Origin: Streptomyces sp. IMTB 2501
GTDB taxonomy: Bacteria > Actinomycetota > Actinomycetes > Streptomycetales > Streptomycetaceae
DNA: 64,000 bases
NCBI RefSeq assembly: GCF_001953885.1
Contig: NZ_MQUS01000021.1
Location: 42,971-106,970 of the forward strand
Direction of reading: 5' to 3'
The notes beneath the pieces are model-generated. The model had not been told where the DNA came from. It worked only from the letters and a program-made list of their open reading frames with translations, and searched no databases. Shown piece by piece: positions 1 to 9,020 of this stretch (the first letter of the stretch is position 1; each line of letters begins with the position of its first letter). Made by a program: the position numbers and the translations under genes.

Positions 1-1426
1 TCAGCGCCGCCTCGATCCCTTCCGCGTCGGCCGGGTCCGCCGCCCAGGCCGCGTAGCCGTCGGGGCGTACCAGCACGGTCGTACGGCGGGCGCTCGCCCA
101 GTGCGCGACAGTCAGCCGTCCGGCGCGGGCCGGTTCCGTTTCGTACGGCTCCGGGGTGATCAGTACGAACCGGCCGCCGCGCAGTGCCTCGTAGAGACGG
201 CCGCCGCCGGCGAGGGCGACGTCCGGGGCGCGGGTGCCGGTGAGGCGGTGGGCGCCGCGGGGTGCCGGGTAGCGGTGGCCGATGCCGGTGACCTGGGCGG
301 CGACCGCGCGCCGGGCGGGGCCGACGGCGTTCAGGAACGCGGTGAGCGCGGCGCGCGCCGCGAGGGTCCAGGGGCGCTTGGCCATGGCGAGGCGGACGAT
401 CCCGCCGCTGCTGCGCAGCACGGCCCGGCCCACGGGGTGCCGCTCGGCCTGGTAGGTGTCGAGGAGCGCGCGGTCGGCGTGGCCGGTGGCGACCGCCGCC
501 AGCTTCCAGCTCAGGTTGGCCGCGTCCTGGAGCCCGGTGTTCATGCCCTGGCCGCCGGCCGGGGTGTGCACATGCGCGGCGTCGCCGGCCAGGAAGACCC
601 GCCCGACCCGGTAGGCGGGCGCCTGCCGTTCGTCGCTGTGGAAGCGGGACATCCAGCGGGCGTCGTACATCCCGAAGTCCCGGCCGAGGGCGAGGCGGGT
701 GATCTCCTTGACCTCGGCCAGGTCCAGCGGCGCGTCGTCGGGCACGTTACGGCTGCGGTGCCAGCCGATCACCCGGTAGTAGCCGTCGCCGAACGGCGCG
801 AGGAAGGCGAAGGCGTCGCCGACGGCGTCGACGGTGAGCAGGGCCGGCGGCTTCTCGGTGAGCCTGACGTCGGCGAGGACCACGGACCGGATCACCGACC
901 TGCCCGGGAAGGGCAGCCCGATCGCGTCCCGTACGGCACTGCGCATGCCGTCGGCGCCGACGACGTATGCCGCCCGCAGGTTCTCCGTACGCCCCTCGGG
1001 CCCGCGCGCCTCGACGGTCACGCCGTCCGCGTCCTGCGTGAGCCCGGCCACCTCGGTCTCGTACCGGAATTCGACGCCCGCCTCGACCGCGCGCCGCTCC
1101 AGGACCTTCTCGACCTCGTACTGCGGCACGACGAGGAGGTGCTGGAACCGGGAGGGGAGGTCGGAGAGGTCCATGCCCAGCCGGCCGAAGAGCCGGAGGC
1201 GGTCGAGCGGCCGGCCCACGGCCTCCAGGTCGTCGGCGAGGCCGCGCGCGTCGAGTTGTTCGAGGGTGCGGGCGTGCAGGACGAAGGCGCGGGAGAGGTT
1301 GCTGATCCTGTGGGGGCGCTTTTCGAGGACGGTGACCGGGACGCCGGCGGTGGCGAGGTCACCGGCGAGCAGAAGGCCGGTGGGGCCGGAGCCTACGACG
1401 ATGATGTTTCCCTTGGTGCCGTTCAT
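1..1426 (-). CDS. FAD-dependent aromatic monooxygenase (3' end outside window)
   Basis: A flavoprotein hydroxylase of the FAD_binding_3 (PHBH-like) family, which uses NAD(P)H and O2 to hydroxylate aromatic or polyketide substrates in the cytoplasm. The N-terminus has the dinucleotide fold VVGSGPTGLLLAGDLA, then the VVGADGMRSAVR motif near residue 160, and the FAD-ribityl motif GRVFLAGDAAHVHTPAGGQG near residue 280. About 475 codons are present and the frame is still open at base 1, so the C-terminus is missing. The ATG at 1426 is preceded by AGGAGG at 5-base spacing. It is divergent from a TetR gene across an operator array, which suggests substrate-induced expression for detoxification or a pathway step. 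The substrate cannot be told from sequence. Confidence 0.88.
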   Translation of the reverse strand, partial: MNGTKGNIIVVGSGPTGLLLAGDLATAGVPVTVLEKRPHRISNLSRAFVLHARTLEQLDARGLADDLEAVGRPLDRLRLFGRLGMDLSDLPSRFQHLLVVPQYEVEKVLERRAVEAGVEFRYETEVAGLTQDADGVTVEARGPEGRTENLRAAYVVGADGMRSAVRDAIGLPFPGRSVIRSVVLADVRLTEKPPALLTVDAVGDAFAFLAPFGDGYYRVIGWHRSRNVPDDAPLDLAEVKEITRLALGRDFGMYDARWMSRFHSDERQAPAYRVGRVFLAGDAAHVHTPAGGQGMNTGLQDAANLSWKLAAVATGHADRALLDTYQAERHPVGRAVLRSSGGIVRLAMAKRPWTLAARAALTAFLNAVGPARRAVAAQVTGIGHRYPAPRGAHRLTGTRAPDVALAGGGRLYEALRGGRFVLITPEPYETEPARAGRLTVAHWASARRTTVLVRPDGYAAWAADPADAEGIEAAL

Positions 1427-1442
1427 GGGGGCCTCCTGGGTG

Positions 1443-1553
1443 CCAACGCCCGTTGGTCAACACTCGTTGGCCAACGCCTGTTGACAACAGTAGAACCGGC
1501 CGCCGACCGAGTCAACACTTGTTGGCCCACTCATGTTGGCCTACGCTCGTTGG
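1443..1553. promoter_or_regulatory. Six 14-bp operator-like repeats between monooxygenase and tetR
   Basis: Two blocks of three directly abutting 14-bp units: 1443-1456, 1457-1470, 1471-1484, then 1512-1525, 1526-1539 and 1540-1553. The units follow YCAACRCYYGTTGG, with the second block more degenerate. The first unit, CCAACGCCCGTTGG, is a perfect palindrome with 6-bp arms. The blocks are 27 bp apart, close to two more periods. The second block ends one base before the tetR ATG. I infer binding sites for the adjacent TetR protein controlling both genes. Confidence 0.8.
1487..1515 (-). promoter_or_regulatory. Predicted promoter of the monooxygenase gene
   Basis: On the minus strand TTGACT (1515-1510) is followed after exactly 17 bases by TACTGT (1492-1487), a good match to a vegetative Streptomyces promoter. 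It sits in the gap between the two operator blocks, and the -35 overlaps the start of the fourth 14-bp unit, so a bound repressor would block it. Confidence 0.55.
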
Positions 1554-1554
1554 C

Positions 1555-2133
1555 ATGACCGGCAGCACAAAGACGAACCTGGCACGCCGCTCCGACGCCA
1601 CCCGCGCCGCCATCCTCGACGCCGCCCGCGAGCGGTTCGCCGCCGATGGCTACGACCGGGCCACCATCCGGGCCATCGCCAAGGACGCGCGCATCGATCC
1701 GTCGATGGTGATGCGCTACTTCGGCAGCAAGGAGGGACTGTTCGCGGCGGCCGTCGCGCTGGATCTGCGGATGCCCGATCTGACGCGGACGGCCCGGGAG
1801 GAGGTGGGGCGGACGCTGGTCGGCCACTTCCTCAACCTGTGGGAGGAGAACGAGGAGCTGACGGCCGTCCTCCGGGTCGGCGTCACCAACGAGGCCGGGG
1901 CCGAGCGGATGCAGGGCATCTTCCGGGACCAGCTGCTGCCCATGGCCCGGCAGGTCTGCCCCGACCCCGAGCAGGTCCCGGCCCGGGCCGCGCTGTGCGC
2001 CGCGCAGCTGCTCGGGCTGGCCCTGACCCGCTATGTGCTGCGCCTGCCGCCGGCCCGCGAACTCACCCGCGAGGAACTCCTGGCGTGGCTCGGCCCGACC
2101 GTACAGCGCTACCTGACGGCACCGAACCCCTGA
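1555..2133 (+). CDS. TetR-family transcriptional regulator
   Basis: A 192-residue regulator with an N-terminal TetR helix-turn-helix (residues about 15-60: RAAILDAARERFAADGYDRA, then SMVMRYFGSKEGLF) and a helical ligand-binding C-terminal domain of the TetR_C type. The ATG at 1555 was chosen because homology begins just after it. There is no ribosome site upstream, and the last operator repeat ends one base before the ATG, so the message is probably leaderless and the gene self-repressed. An in-frame start at 1453 would translate the operators and is unlikely. It is divergent from the monooxygenase, its likely target. The inducer is unknown. Confidence 0.88.
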   Translation: MTGSTKTNLARRSDATRAAILDAARERFAADGYDRATIRAIAKDARIDPSMVMRYFGSKEGLFAAAVALDLRMPDLTRTAREEVGRTLVGHFLNLWEENEELTAVLRVGVTNEAGAERMQGIFRDQLLPMARQVCPDPEQVPARAALCAAQLLGLALTRYVLRLPPARELTREELLAWLGPTVQRYLTAPNP

Positions 2134-2309
2134 GCCGCACCGCTCGTGGCCGAGTACCGGGAATGCGATGCCGGTCGCTGTGGCCGATGTGAGCCCGGCC
2201 CTCCATAAACCGCTCGCCTTCGTCCTGTGTGCGGTGGAAGTATCCGCGGAGCCGGGCCCTGCCGGAGGAAACAGCTGATCGCGCTCGGCCTTTCGGAGAG
2301 GAAGCCGTA

Positions 2310-3842
2310 GTGAGCCTCACCGCGTCCACGCCGTCCGAGTCCGAGCCCGAAGTCCGTACGGCGGCCGGAGCCCTGCGCGGCAGCCGGGAGGCGGGCCTTG
2401 CGGTCTTCCGCGGCATCCCGTTCGCCGAGTCGCCGGTCGGTGCGCTCCGTTTCGCCGCACCGCAGCCGGTACCCGGCTGGGACGGTGTGCGTGCCGCGGT
2501 GTCGTACGGCCCGCCGCCCCCGCAGTCCGGCGTGTTCGGCACGGACGCCCCGGCACGGGAGACGGGTGACGGCTGGTTGACGGTCAACGTCTGGACGCCC
2601 GAGCCGTCCACAGGAGCGGGTCTTCCCGTGATGGTGTGGATCCCTGGTGGCGCCTATGTGATCGGCGCCTCCAGCCTCCCGGAGTTCGACGGCGGTCGCC
2701 TGGCCGGGGAAGGCGTCGTCGTGGTGACACTCAACTACCGGCTCGGCATCGAGGGTTTCGCGCAGATCGAAGGTGCGCCCGCGAACCGCGGCCTGCTCGA
2801 CCAGGTCGCCGCCTTGCAGTGGGTGCACGACAACATCCGGGCGTTCGGTGGTGACCCGGACCGGGTCACGGTCTTCGGCCAGTCGGCGGGCGGCGGATCG
2901 GTCGCCGCGCTGCTGGCCATGCCGCGGGCGGCAGGGCTTTTCCGCCGGGCCGTCGCGCAGAGCGTGCCGGGCACGTTCTTCTCCCCCGAGTTGGCCGCCG
3001 ACATCGCCGCCGCCTGCGCCACCGAACTGGGGTTGCGGCCCACGGTGGCCGACCTGTCCACGGTGGCCCCGTCCCGGCTGCCCGCCGCAGCCGACGCGAT
3101 CTCCGCCAAGATCGGCCAGTGGAAGGACCGCTGGGGGCAGATCACGCACCGGCCCATCCCGTTCGCGCCCGTCGTCGACGGCGATGTTCTGCCGGCCACT
3201 CCCTGGCAGGCGCTGGCCGAGGGCGCCGGCCGGGACATCGAACTCCTCGTCGGTCACACCCGTGACGAGCACCGGCTGTTCAGCCTGATCGACGGCGTGC
3301 TCGGTCAGGTGACACAGCAGGACGCCGAGACGGCCCTGCGGATCCTCGCCCCGGGCCCGGACGGCGCACGGCGGTACCGCGACGGTTTCCCGGCCGCGGG
3401 CCCGGAAGAACTGTACGAACTGGTCAACGCCGACTGGCTGTTCCGCATGCCGACCCTCCGACTCGCGCAGGCGCACACCACCGCCGGCGGCCGGACCCAC
3501 GTCTATGAGCTGACCTGGCCCGCTCCGGGCTTGGGCGGTGCCCTCGGCGCCTGCCACGGCCTCGACGTACCGCTCGTATTCGGCAACCTGGGCAGCGGGC
3601 AGCCCGCCCTGCTGATCGGCGAACCCCCGTCCCCGGAGACAGAGGCGCTCTCCGCGCGGATCCGCACCGCGTGGACAGCGTTCGCCGCTGACGGCGATCC
3701 CGGCTGGCCCGGCTACGACCTTGAGCAGCGCCTCGTACAGCTCTTCGATACGCGACCGGCCGTCACCGCCTATCCGGAGGAGACCTCCCGGCAGCTGTGG
3801 CAGGACCACACCTTCCCGGCACTCCCGCTGGCCGGCGGATAG
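2310..3842 (+). CDS. Type B carboxylesterase
   Basis: A 510-residue alpha/beta-hydrolase of the carboxylesterase/para-nitrobenzyl esterase family, hydrolysing carboxylic esters. It shows the N-terminal FRGIPFAESPVGALRF segment, the oxyanion strand WIPGGAYVIGA, and the nucleophile elbow GQSAGGGS near residue 200, with an acidic residue and a late histidine (GACHGLDVPLVFGN) completing the triad. The GTG start at 2310 has GGAGAGG five to eight bases upstream. Length is normal for the family. The usual SEDCL segment is replaced by GDGWLTVNVW, so the N-terminal disulphide is absent. No signal peptide is seen, so it is probably cytoplasmic. The gene appears monocistronic. Confidence 0.9.
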   Translation: MSLTASTPSESEPEVRTAAGALRGSREAGLAVFRGIPFAESPVGALRFAAPQPVPGWDGVRAAVSYGPPPPQSGVFGTDAPARETGDGWLTVNVWTPEPSTGAGLPVMVWIPGGAYVIGASSLPEFDGGRLAGEGVVVVTLNYRLGIEGFAQIEGAPANRGLLDQVAALQWVHDNIRAFGGDPDRVTVFGQSAGGGSVAALLAMPRAAGLFRRAVAQSVPGTFFSPELAADIAAACATELGLRPTVADLSTVAPSRLPAAADAISAKIGQWKDRWGQITHRPIPFAPVVDGDVLPATPWQALAEGAGRDIELLVGHTRDEHRLFSLIDGVLGQVTQQDAETALRILAPGPDGARRYRDGFPAAGPEELYELVNADWLFRMPTLRLAQAHTTAGGRTHVYELTWPAPGLGGALGACHGLDVPLVFGNLGSGQPALLIGEPPSPETEALSARIRTAWTAFAADGDPGWPGYDLEQRLVQLFDTRPAVTAYPEETSRQLWQDHTFPALPLAGG

Positions 3843-3954
3843 CGGAGCGATCACCGAAAGACGAAACGCCGAGGGCGCCGGCCTCGCCCGGGTACGGCGG
3901 TGTGCGCGTACCGGCGGGAGGGCGGCGCCCCCGGCGGAGGAACCCGGGGTCCGG

Positions 3955-4236
3955 TCAGGCCTTGGCGCCCGCCCCGGACTTCGCGTCGGTGTTGGACGAG
4001 GGCTTGATGGTCCTGATCTTGGACCTGTCCAGCGCCATCACCAGACCGGCGATGACCGCGAACAGGGCGACCGGGATCAGCACGTAGAGCCCCAGCGTCT
4101 GGATGACGCTCAGGCCGGGGCCGGGGTCGTCACCGTCGTCGCGGGTCAGCGCGAGCGCGGGGGACGACATGAGCAGCATCATCAGCGTCGTACCGGCGGC
4201 CAGGGCGCCGGCGCGCAGGGCGTTCTTCTTGTCCAC
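3955..4236 (-). CDS. Small membrane protein downstream of malQ
   Basis: A 93-residue protein with a Sec-type signal or first transmembrane helix (residues 8-30, ending SSPALA), a short acidic loop DDGDDPG, a second transmembrane helix (about 46-68, LGLYVLIPVALFAVIAGLV) and a basic, Ser/Ala-rich cytoplasmic tail. The GTG start at 4236 lies four bases after the malQ stop, so the two genes are probably translationally coupled. I know of no function for this kind of short Streptomyces membrane protein. Coding is supported by the clear topology and the tight spacing. Confidence 0.72.
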   Translation of the reverse strand: MDKKNALRAGALAAGTTLMMLLMSSPALALTRDDGDDPGPGLSVIQTLGLYVLIPVALFAVIAGLVMALDRSKIRTIKPSSNTDAKSGAGAKA

Positions 4237-4240
4237 GATC

Positions 4241-6403
4241 TCAAGTTAGCGAACCACCCGGAACGGCGCGCGCCCGGGGTCCCCTAGCGGGGGCGGACAC
4301 ACCCCCGACCTTTGCGAATACGGCGAGTAGTGCCCTCAGTCGGGGCATGGCCGTCAATTCCTCCAGCGGCACCGGCCGGCCCTCGCGGTCGGCGATCGGC
4401 AGCCGCCAGTTGGGGTACTGGTCCCAGGTCCCCGGAAGGTTCTGCGGGCGGCGGTCGCCGACGCCGTCCGGGAGCCAGACACCGATCAGCCGGGCCGGGG
4501 TGCGCAGCAGGAAGCGGTGGACGGCGCGGATCTCCTCCTCCTCGTCCGTGCCGGGCGGCCCGGCGGCGCTGCGGTCCACCAGGCCGAGGCTGCCCAGCAG
4601 GGCGAGCCATTCGGCGGCGTCGGCGGTGGCCTCGGCGCGCTCCTCGGCCGCCGGGCGGGCGAGCAGGCCGAGGCGGTCGCGCAGGTCGACGTGGTCACCG
4701 GTGAGCCGCGCGGCCGTGGGCGGCAGGTCGTGGGTGGTGGCGGTGGCCAGGCAGTCGGCGCGCCAGCGGTCGGGCGGCAGCGGGCGCCCGTCGCCCTCCC
4801 AGTCGCGTTCGAACCACAGCACCGAGGTGCCGAGCACCCCGCGCCGCTGCAGCGTCTCGCGCACACCGGGCTCCACGGTGCCCAGGTCCTCGCCGATGAC
4901 GACGGCCCCGGCGCGGGTCGCTTCCAGGGCGAGGATCGCGAGCATGGCCTCGGCGTCGTAACGGACGTACGTGCCCTCGGTGGGCGGGCTGCCCTGGGGG
5001 ACCCACCACAGCCGGAACAGGCCCATGACATGGTCGATGCGCAGGGCGCCGGCGTAGCGGAAGAGGGCGCGCAGCAGCTCGCGGTAGGGGGCGTGGCCGG
5101 TGGCGGCGAGCCGGTCGGGGCGCCAGGGCGGCAGGCCCCAGTCCTGGCCGCGGGCGTTGAAGGCGTCAGGCGGGGCGCCGACGGACGTGCCGGCGGCGAA
5201 CACGTCCTGCTGGGCCCAGGCGTCGGCGCCGGCGGGGTGTACGCCGACGGCGAGGTCGTGCACGATCCCGACCGGCATGCCGGCCTCCGACGCGACCCGC
5301 TGGGCCGCGCGGAGCTGGGCGTCGGTGAGCCAGGCGAGGCGGGTGTGGAACGCGACCCGGTCGGCGAGGTCGGTGCGGGCGCGGGCGGTGGCGGCCGAGC
5401 GGGGGTCGCGCAGCCCGTCGGGCCAGCGGTGCCAGTCGCAGCCGTGGGTCTCGGCGAGGGCGTACCAGGTGGCGTGGTCGTCGAGTGCCTGGCCGTGGGC
5501 GGCGCGGAAGTCGTCGTAGGCGGCCTGGCGGCCGGGGCTCAGCGGGACGGCCAGGACCAGTTCCAGGGCCGCGCGCTTGACCTCCCACACCGCGTCCCGG
5601 TCGATGAGGGCGCCCTTGTCGAGGACGGCGGCGCGCAGCCGCTCGGCCCGCTCCAGCAGGGCGCTGAGCCGCTCGCGGTCCGTGACGTACGCGAACTCCG
5701 GGACGGCCTCGATCCGCAGATGGACGGGGTCGGGGAAGCGGCGGGAGGACGGGCGGTACGGGGAGGGGTCGGTGGGGGCGCCGGGTACGGCCGCGTGCAG
5801 CGGGTTGACCTGGACGAATCCGGCGCCGGCGGTGCGTCCGGCCCAGCCGGCCAGCTCGGCGAGGTCACCGAGGTCGCCCATGCCCCAGGAGCGGCGCGAG
5901 AGCAGGGAGTACAGCTGGACGAGCAGGCCGTAGGAGCGGCCGGGCGGGGCGGGCAGCCGGTCGGGGGCGACGACGAGGTGGGCGTGTCCGGTCCGTCCGT
6001 CGGGTGCGACGGCGGTCACCCGGTGCACCCCGAGCGGCAGCCCCTCGGCCGTCTCCCGCTCCTCCCCGTCCTCGGTCTCGACGCGCAGACGGGTGCCGGG
6101 CGGCAGTGCGGCCAGGGCGGCGGGGCCCTGCGGGTCACCCGCCCAGTGCACGACGGTCGGGGGCAGCAGGCGCTCGCGCAGCTCGCGTTCCCGTGCGGCG
6201 AGCGCGGTGCGTACGGCGTCGGGGGCGGCCGCGGCGACGCCGAGGGCGGCCAGGGCGGCGACCACCGCGGAGGCGGGAACGGCGACCGTACGCCCCGGGG
6301 CGGGGCTGTAGGAGGTGGCGACGCCGTGCAGCTCGGCGAGCCGGGCGAGATCCGCGTCCCCGGAGCCCTCGGAGTCCCCGGCGTCCTCGAACCCCGCGGT
6401 CAT
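4241..6403 (-). CDS. malQ: 4-alpha-glucanotransferase (amylomaltase)
   Basis: A GH77 amylomaltase of 720 residues, transferring alpha-1,4-glucan segments between maltodextrins in glycogen and maltose metabolism. The catalytic barrel carries QVNPLHAAVPGAPTDPSPY, the nucleophile region ALRIDHVMGLFRLWW, the acid/base region VVIGEDLGTVEPGVRE and TATTHDLPPTAARLTG. An N-terminal extension of about 150 residues before the barrel is usual in actinobacterial MalQ. The ATG at 6403 directly abuts the stop codon (6404-6406) of a small upstream gene, which suggests coupled translation. The downstream small membrane gene starts four bases after its stop, giving a three-gene operon. Confidence 0.93.
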   Translation of the reverse strand: MTAGFEDAGDSEGSGDADLARLAELHGVATSYSPAPGRTVAVPASAVVAALAALGVAAAAPDAVRTALAARERELRERLLPPTVVHWAGDPQGPAALAALPPGTRLRVETEDGEERETAEGLPLGVHRVTAVAPDGRTGHAHLVVAPDRLPAPPGRSYGLLVQLYSLLSRRSWGMGDLGDLAELAGWAGRTAGAGFVQVNPLHAAVPGAPTDPSPYRPSSRRFPDPVHLRIEAVPEFAYVTDRERLSALLERAERLRAAVLDKGALIDRDAVWEVKRAALELVLAVPLSPGRQAAYDDFRAAHGQALDDHATWYALAETHGCDWHRWPDGLRDPRSAATARARTDLADRVAFHTRLAWLTDAQLRAAQRVASEAGMPVGIVHDLAVGVHPAGADAWAQQDVFAAGTSVGAPPDAFNARGQDWGLPPWRPDRLAATGHAPYRELLRALFRYAGALRIDHVMGLFRLWWVPQGSPPTEGTYVRYDAEAMLAILALEATRAGAVVIGEDLGTVEPGVRETLQRRGVLGTSVLWFERDWEGDGRPLPPDRWRADCLATATTHDLPPTAARLTGDHVDLRDRLGLLARPAAEERAEATADAAEWLALLGSLGLVDRSAAGPPGTDEEEEIRAVHRFLLRTPARLIGVWLPDGVGDRRPQNLPGTWDQYPNWRLPIADREGRPVPLEELTAMPRLRALLAVFAKVGGVSAPARGPRARAVPGGSLT

Positions 6404-6637
6404 CTACAACCCCACACCGAAGGCGTCGGACTCGCTGGTCAGCGGGGTGGCCTCGGCGAGCGGTGGCTCGCTGGTCAGGGGCTCGGCGTCGGGCAGGGGC
6501 GGCTCGCTGGTCAGTGGGGCCTGGGCGCAGGCGCTCTCGGCGCTGAAGACGCACAGCGATGCGTCGTCGGTGGCGGCGGACGGGTCCGCCTCAGGTTTCC
6601 ACTGGGCCGGGATCGAGAGTCGTGTGGGGGTGGCCAC
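6404..6637 (-). CDS. Small repeat-bearing protein upstream of malQ
   Basis: A 77-residue product from a GTG at 6637 with an excellent ribosome site (AAGGAGA, 7 bases away), which is the main reason to accept it. The N-terminal half includes RLSIPAQWKPEADPS and two cysteines. The C-terminal half is three imperfect 12-residue repeats built on PLTSEPP, ending in SDAFGVGL. Its stop codon immediately precedes the malQ ATG with no gap, so it may couple translation to malQ. I do not recognise a family. It has no signal peptide or membrane helix. It could be a regulatory leader protein, an acidic partner of MalQ, or a precursor-like peptide. Confidence 0.65.
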   Translation of the reverse strand: MATPTRLSIPAQWKPEADPSAATDDASLCVFSAESACAQAPLTSEPPLPDAEPLTSEPPLAEATPLTSESDAFGVGL

Positions 6638-6911
6638 GAGGGGTCTCCTTCGGGTCGGTCGAACGAGCCGGTCGGATGATGCGGCTTTGAACGGGTTACG
6701 GCAGGCCTACCCCGAGACGGCGCCCGCACTCGCGCCCGTTTCCGGAGCACCTGAAGGAGGCTGAACGAGCACCCGAAAGAGGCGGGGCGGGGCCGTGTCG
6801 ACCTGTCGACATACGGTCCGTCGCGTGGGTGCGCGCGGCCACGACCGACCCGCGGCCGCCGCACCACAATCACCACGCCCCCATCAGGCGCAAAACAACA
6901 CGGGCCCGGAT

Positions 6912-7448
6912 CTAGGCGGATATGCCGTCGATCCGGGCCAAAGCGTCGTCCGCGCCGTACGGCTGCAAATAGGGCAGCCAGCGCGGATCCCTATGCCCGG
7001 TGCCGATGATGCGCCAGGCCAGCCCCGTCGGTGGAGCCGGTTTGTGCCGCAGCCGCCAACCCAGCTCGACGAGGTGACGGTCGGCCTTCACGTGGTTGCA
7101 GCGGCGGCAGGAGGCCACCACGTTGTCCCAGACGTGCTTGCCCCCGCGACTGCGCGGGATGACGTGGTCGACGCTGGTTGCGACGCCACCGCAGTACATG
7201 CACCGGCCCCCGTCGCGGGCGAAGAGCGCGCGGCGGGTGAGAGGAACGGGCCCCCGATAGGGAACCCGGACGAATCGCTTGAGCCGGACCACGCTGGGTG
7301 CGGGGACTGTGACGGTTGCGCTGTGCATAAAGGCGCCGGATTCCTCTAGGGAGACAGCCTTGTTCTCCAGGACGAGGATGAGCGCGCGGCGGAGCGGTAC
7401 GACGCCGAGCGGCTCGTACGACGCGTTGAGAACCAGGACATGCGGCAC
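6912..7448 (-). CDS. HNH endonuclease
   Basis: A 178-residue HNH nuclease of the type common as a core gene in actinobacteria. The HNH domain spans about residues 75-130: zinc-binding CMYCGG, SVDHVIPRSRGGKHVWDN and SCRRCNHVKADR, giving the two CxxC pairs and the catalytic His/Asn. The N-terminus (VLVLNASYEPLGVVPLRRAL) matches the usual pre-HNH region. The GTG at 7448 has AAGGAGG at 5-base spacing. The frame stays open upstream to 7571, but that part is Pro/Ser-rich and lacks a ribosome site. Its cellular role is not established. It is divergent from mscS. Confidence 0.88.
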   Translation of the reverse strand: MPHVLVLNASYEPLGVVPLRRALILVLENKAVSLEESGAFMHSATVTVPAPSVVRLKRFVRVPYRGPVPLTRRALFARDGGRCMYCGGVATSVDHVIPRSRGGKHVWDNVVASCRRCNHVKADRHLVELGWRLRHKPAPPTGLAWRIIGTGHRDPRWLPYLQPYGADDALARIDGISA

Positions 7449-7773
7449 GGGTGCCTCCTTGGGCGTCGGCGGCGCGTGGCTCGCGCCGGGACGATCTGCA
7501 GTCAGTCTCCCCTCATGCCTGGTGGAAGCGCCACCATGTCCCGGTAACGGGCTGGGAGTGTTTTCGACCACATCCGATTCATCCCCCGGATCATGGCCTG
7601 TTCAAGCCAGGGTGAGACCCGTCTCTCCTGCGCCCCTCCTTGGCTGATCCGCGCGGGACACACACAATGCCCCGTTAGTGTGGTTGTCCTGTCCGTCCGG
7701 TGACCTTCTCGTGACCTTGAAGACCTTGACCGCCCCACCGGTACGTACTGCGCAGCACGTTGGAGGTACTGCC
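7449..7773. other. Divergent intergenic region, HNH gene / mscS
   Basis: 325 bases without a supported gene. It should carry the promoters of both divergent genes. A partial inverted repeat lies at about 7658-7690 (GGACACACAC versus GTGTGGTTGTCC). No confident -35/-10 pair was found. Confidence 0.4.
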
Positions 7774-8883
7774 GTGTCGTCCTTGCCCGCCGTCCTACTG
7801 GCCGCCGGTGCGTCGCCGACCCCGTCTCCTTCCCCGTCGGGGACGACACCCGCCGTGCCATCGCTCCAGGACGCCCAGCAGAGCGCCACGAACGCGGCGA
7901 GCTGGGTCGAGCAGAACTGGTCGACCTGGCTCGCGATGGGGCTGCAGATCCTGCTGATCGTGGTCGTGGCGGTGGCGCTGCGCTCGGTGGTGCGGCGGGC
8001 GATCACCAAACTGATAGACCGGATGGGCCGTACCGCCGAGGCGGTGAACGGCACGGCGCTGGGCGGGCTGCTGGTCAACGCCGAGCGACGGAGGCAGCGC
8101 TCGCAGGCGATCGGCTCGGTGCTGCGCTCGGTGGCGAGCTTCCTGATCCTCGGTACGGCCGCGCTGATGGTGCTGTCCACCTTCAAGATCAACCTGGCGC
8201 CGCTGCTGGCGTCCGCCGGTGTCGCGGGTGTGGCGATCGGTTTCGGCGCCCGGAACCTGGTCACGGACTTCCTCTCCGGTGTGTTCATGATCCTGGAGGA
8301 CCAGTACGGCGTCGGCGACGTGATCGACGCGGGTGTGGCCACCGGTGAGGTGATCGAGGTCGGGCTGCGCGTGACCAAGCTGCGCGGCTCGGACGGCGAG
8401 ATCTGGTACGTCCGCAACGGCGAGATCAAGCGGATCGGCAACCTCTCGCAGGGCTGGGCGACGGCGGGTGTCGACGTCACGGTCCGCTCCGGCGAGGACC
8501 TGGACAAGGTCAAGGAGACGCTGGACGTGGTCGCCGGGCACATGAGCAAGGAAGAGCCCTGGAACGAGCTGCTGTGGGGCCCGGTGGAGGTGCTCGGCCT
8601 GGACTCGGTCCTGATCGACTCCATGGTGGTGCGGGTCTCGGCCAAGACGATGCCGGGCAAGGCGCTGACGGTCGAGCGCGAACTGCGCTGGCGCATCAAG
8701 CGGGCGTTCGACGCGGCGCACATCCGCATCGTGGGCGGTACGACGGCGGTGGAGGACGCGGCGGGCACCCCCGACCCGACGGCCACGGTCGCGGCCCCCT
8801 CGGTCTTCTCCAACGCGGACTCCGCGCAGGCGAAGGCGACGACGCCGATAGCTCCGCAGCAGCCGGAGCCTCCGGCCAAGTAG
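7774..8883 (+). CDS. mscS: Small-conductance mechanosensitive channel, MscS family
   Basis: A 369-residue MscS-family channel that opens on membrane tension to release solutes in hypo-osmotic shock. A low-complexity Pro/Ser segment is followed by transmembrane helices at about residues 50-70 and 130-150. The pore-lining helix and start of the beta domain read SAGVAGVAIGFGARNLVTDF and SGVFMILEDQYGVGDVID near residue 150. A C-terminal alpha/beta domain ends in a disordered Ala/Pro tail. The GTG at 7774 has TTGGAGGT seven bases upstream; the frame is open further upstream without a ribosome site. It stands alone between divergent and unrelated genes. Confidence 0.9.
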   Translation: MSSLPAVLLAAGASPTPSPSPSGTTPAVPSLQDAQQSATNAASWVEQNWSTWLAMGLQILLIVVVAVALRSVVRRAITKLIDRMGRTAEAVNGTALGGLLVNAERRRQRSQAIGSVLRSVASFLILGTAALMVLSTFKINLAPLLASAGVAGVAIGFGARNLVTDFLSGVFMILEDQYGVGDVIDAGVATGEVIEVGLRVTKLRGSDGEIWYVRNGEIKRIGNLSQGWATAGVDVTVRSGEDLDKVKETLDVVAGHMSKEEPWNELLWGPVEVLGLDSVLIDSMVVRVSAKTMPGKALTVERELRWRIKRAFDAAHIRIVGGTTAVEDAAGTPDPTATVAAPSVFSNADSAQAKATTPIAPQQPEPPAK

Positions 8884-9020
8884 CGAGCGGAACGGTTCAG
8901 CACACTCGTTCGAGTGAACAGGTGGGGCATTCCGGCGCGCAGTGCGCACGGGGTGCCCCATCGTTCTGCCGGGGCGCCCAGCGCGGGCTTAGCCTGGCAT
9001 CAGCGTGACGAGGAGAAGCG

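Noticed and set aside
4517..6679. A 720-codon plus-strand open frame opposite malQ
   Set aside because: Gly/Ala/Val/Arg-rich, with no domain and no ribosome site; it mirrors the codon bias of malQ on the other strand.
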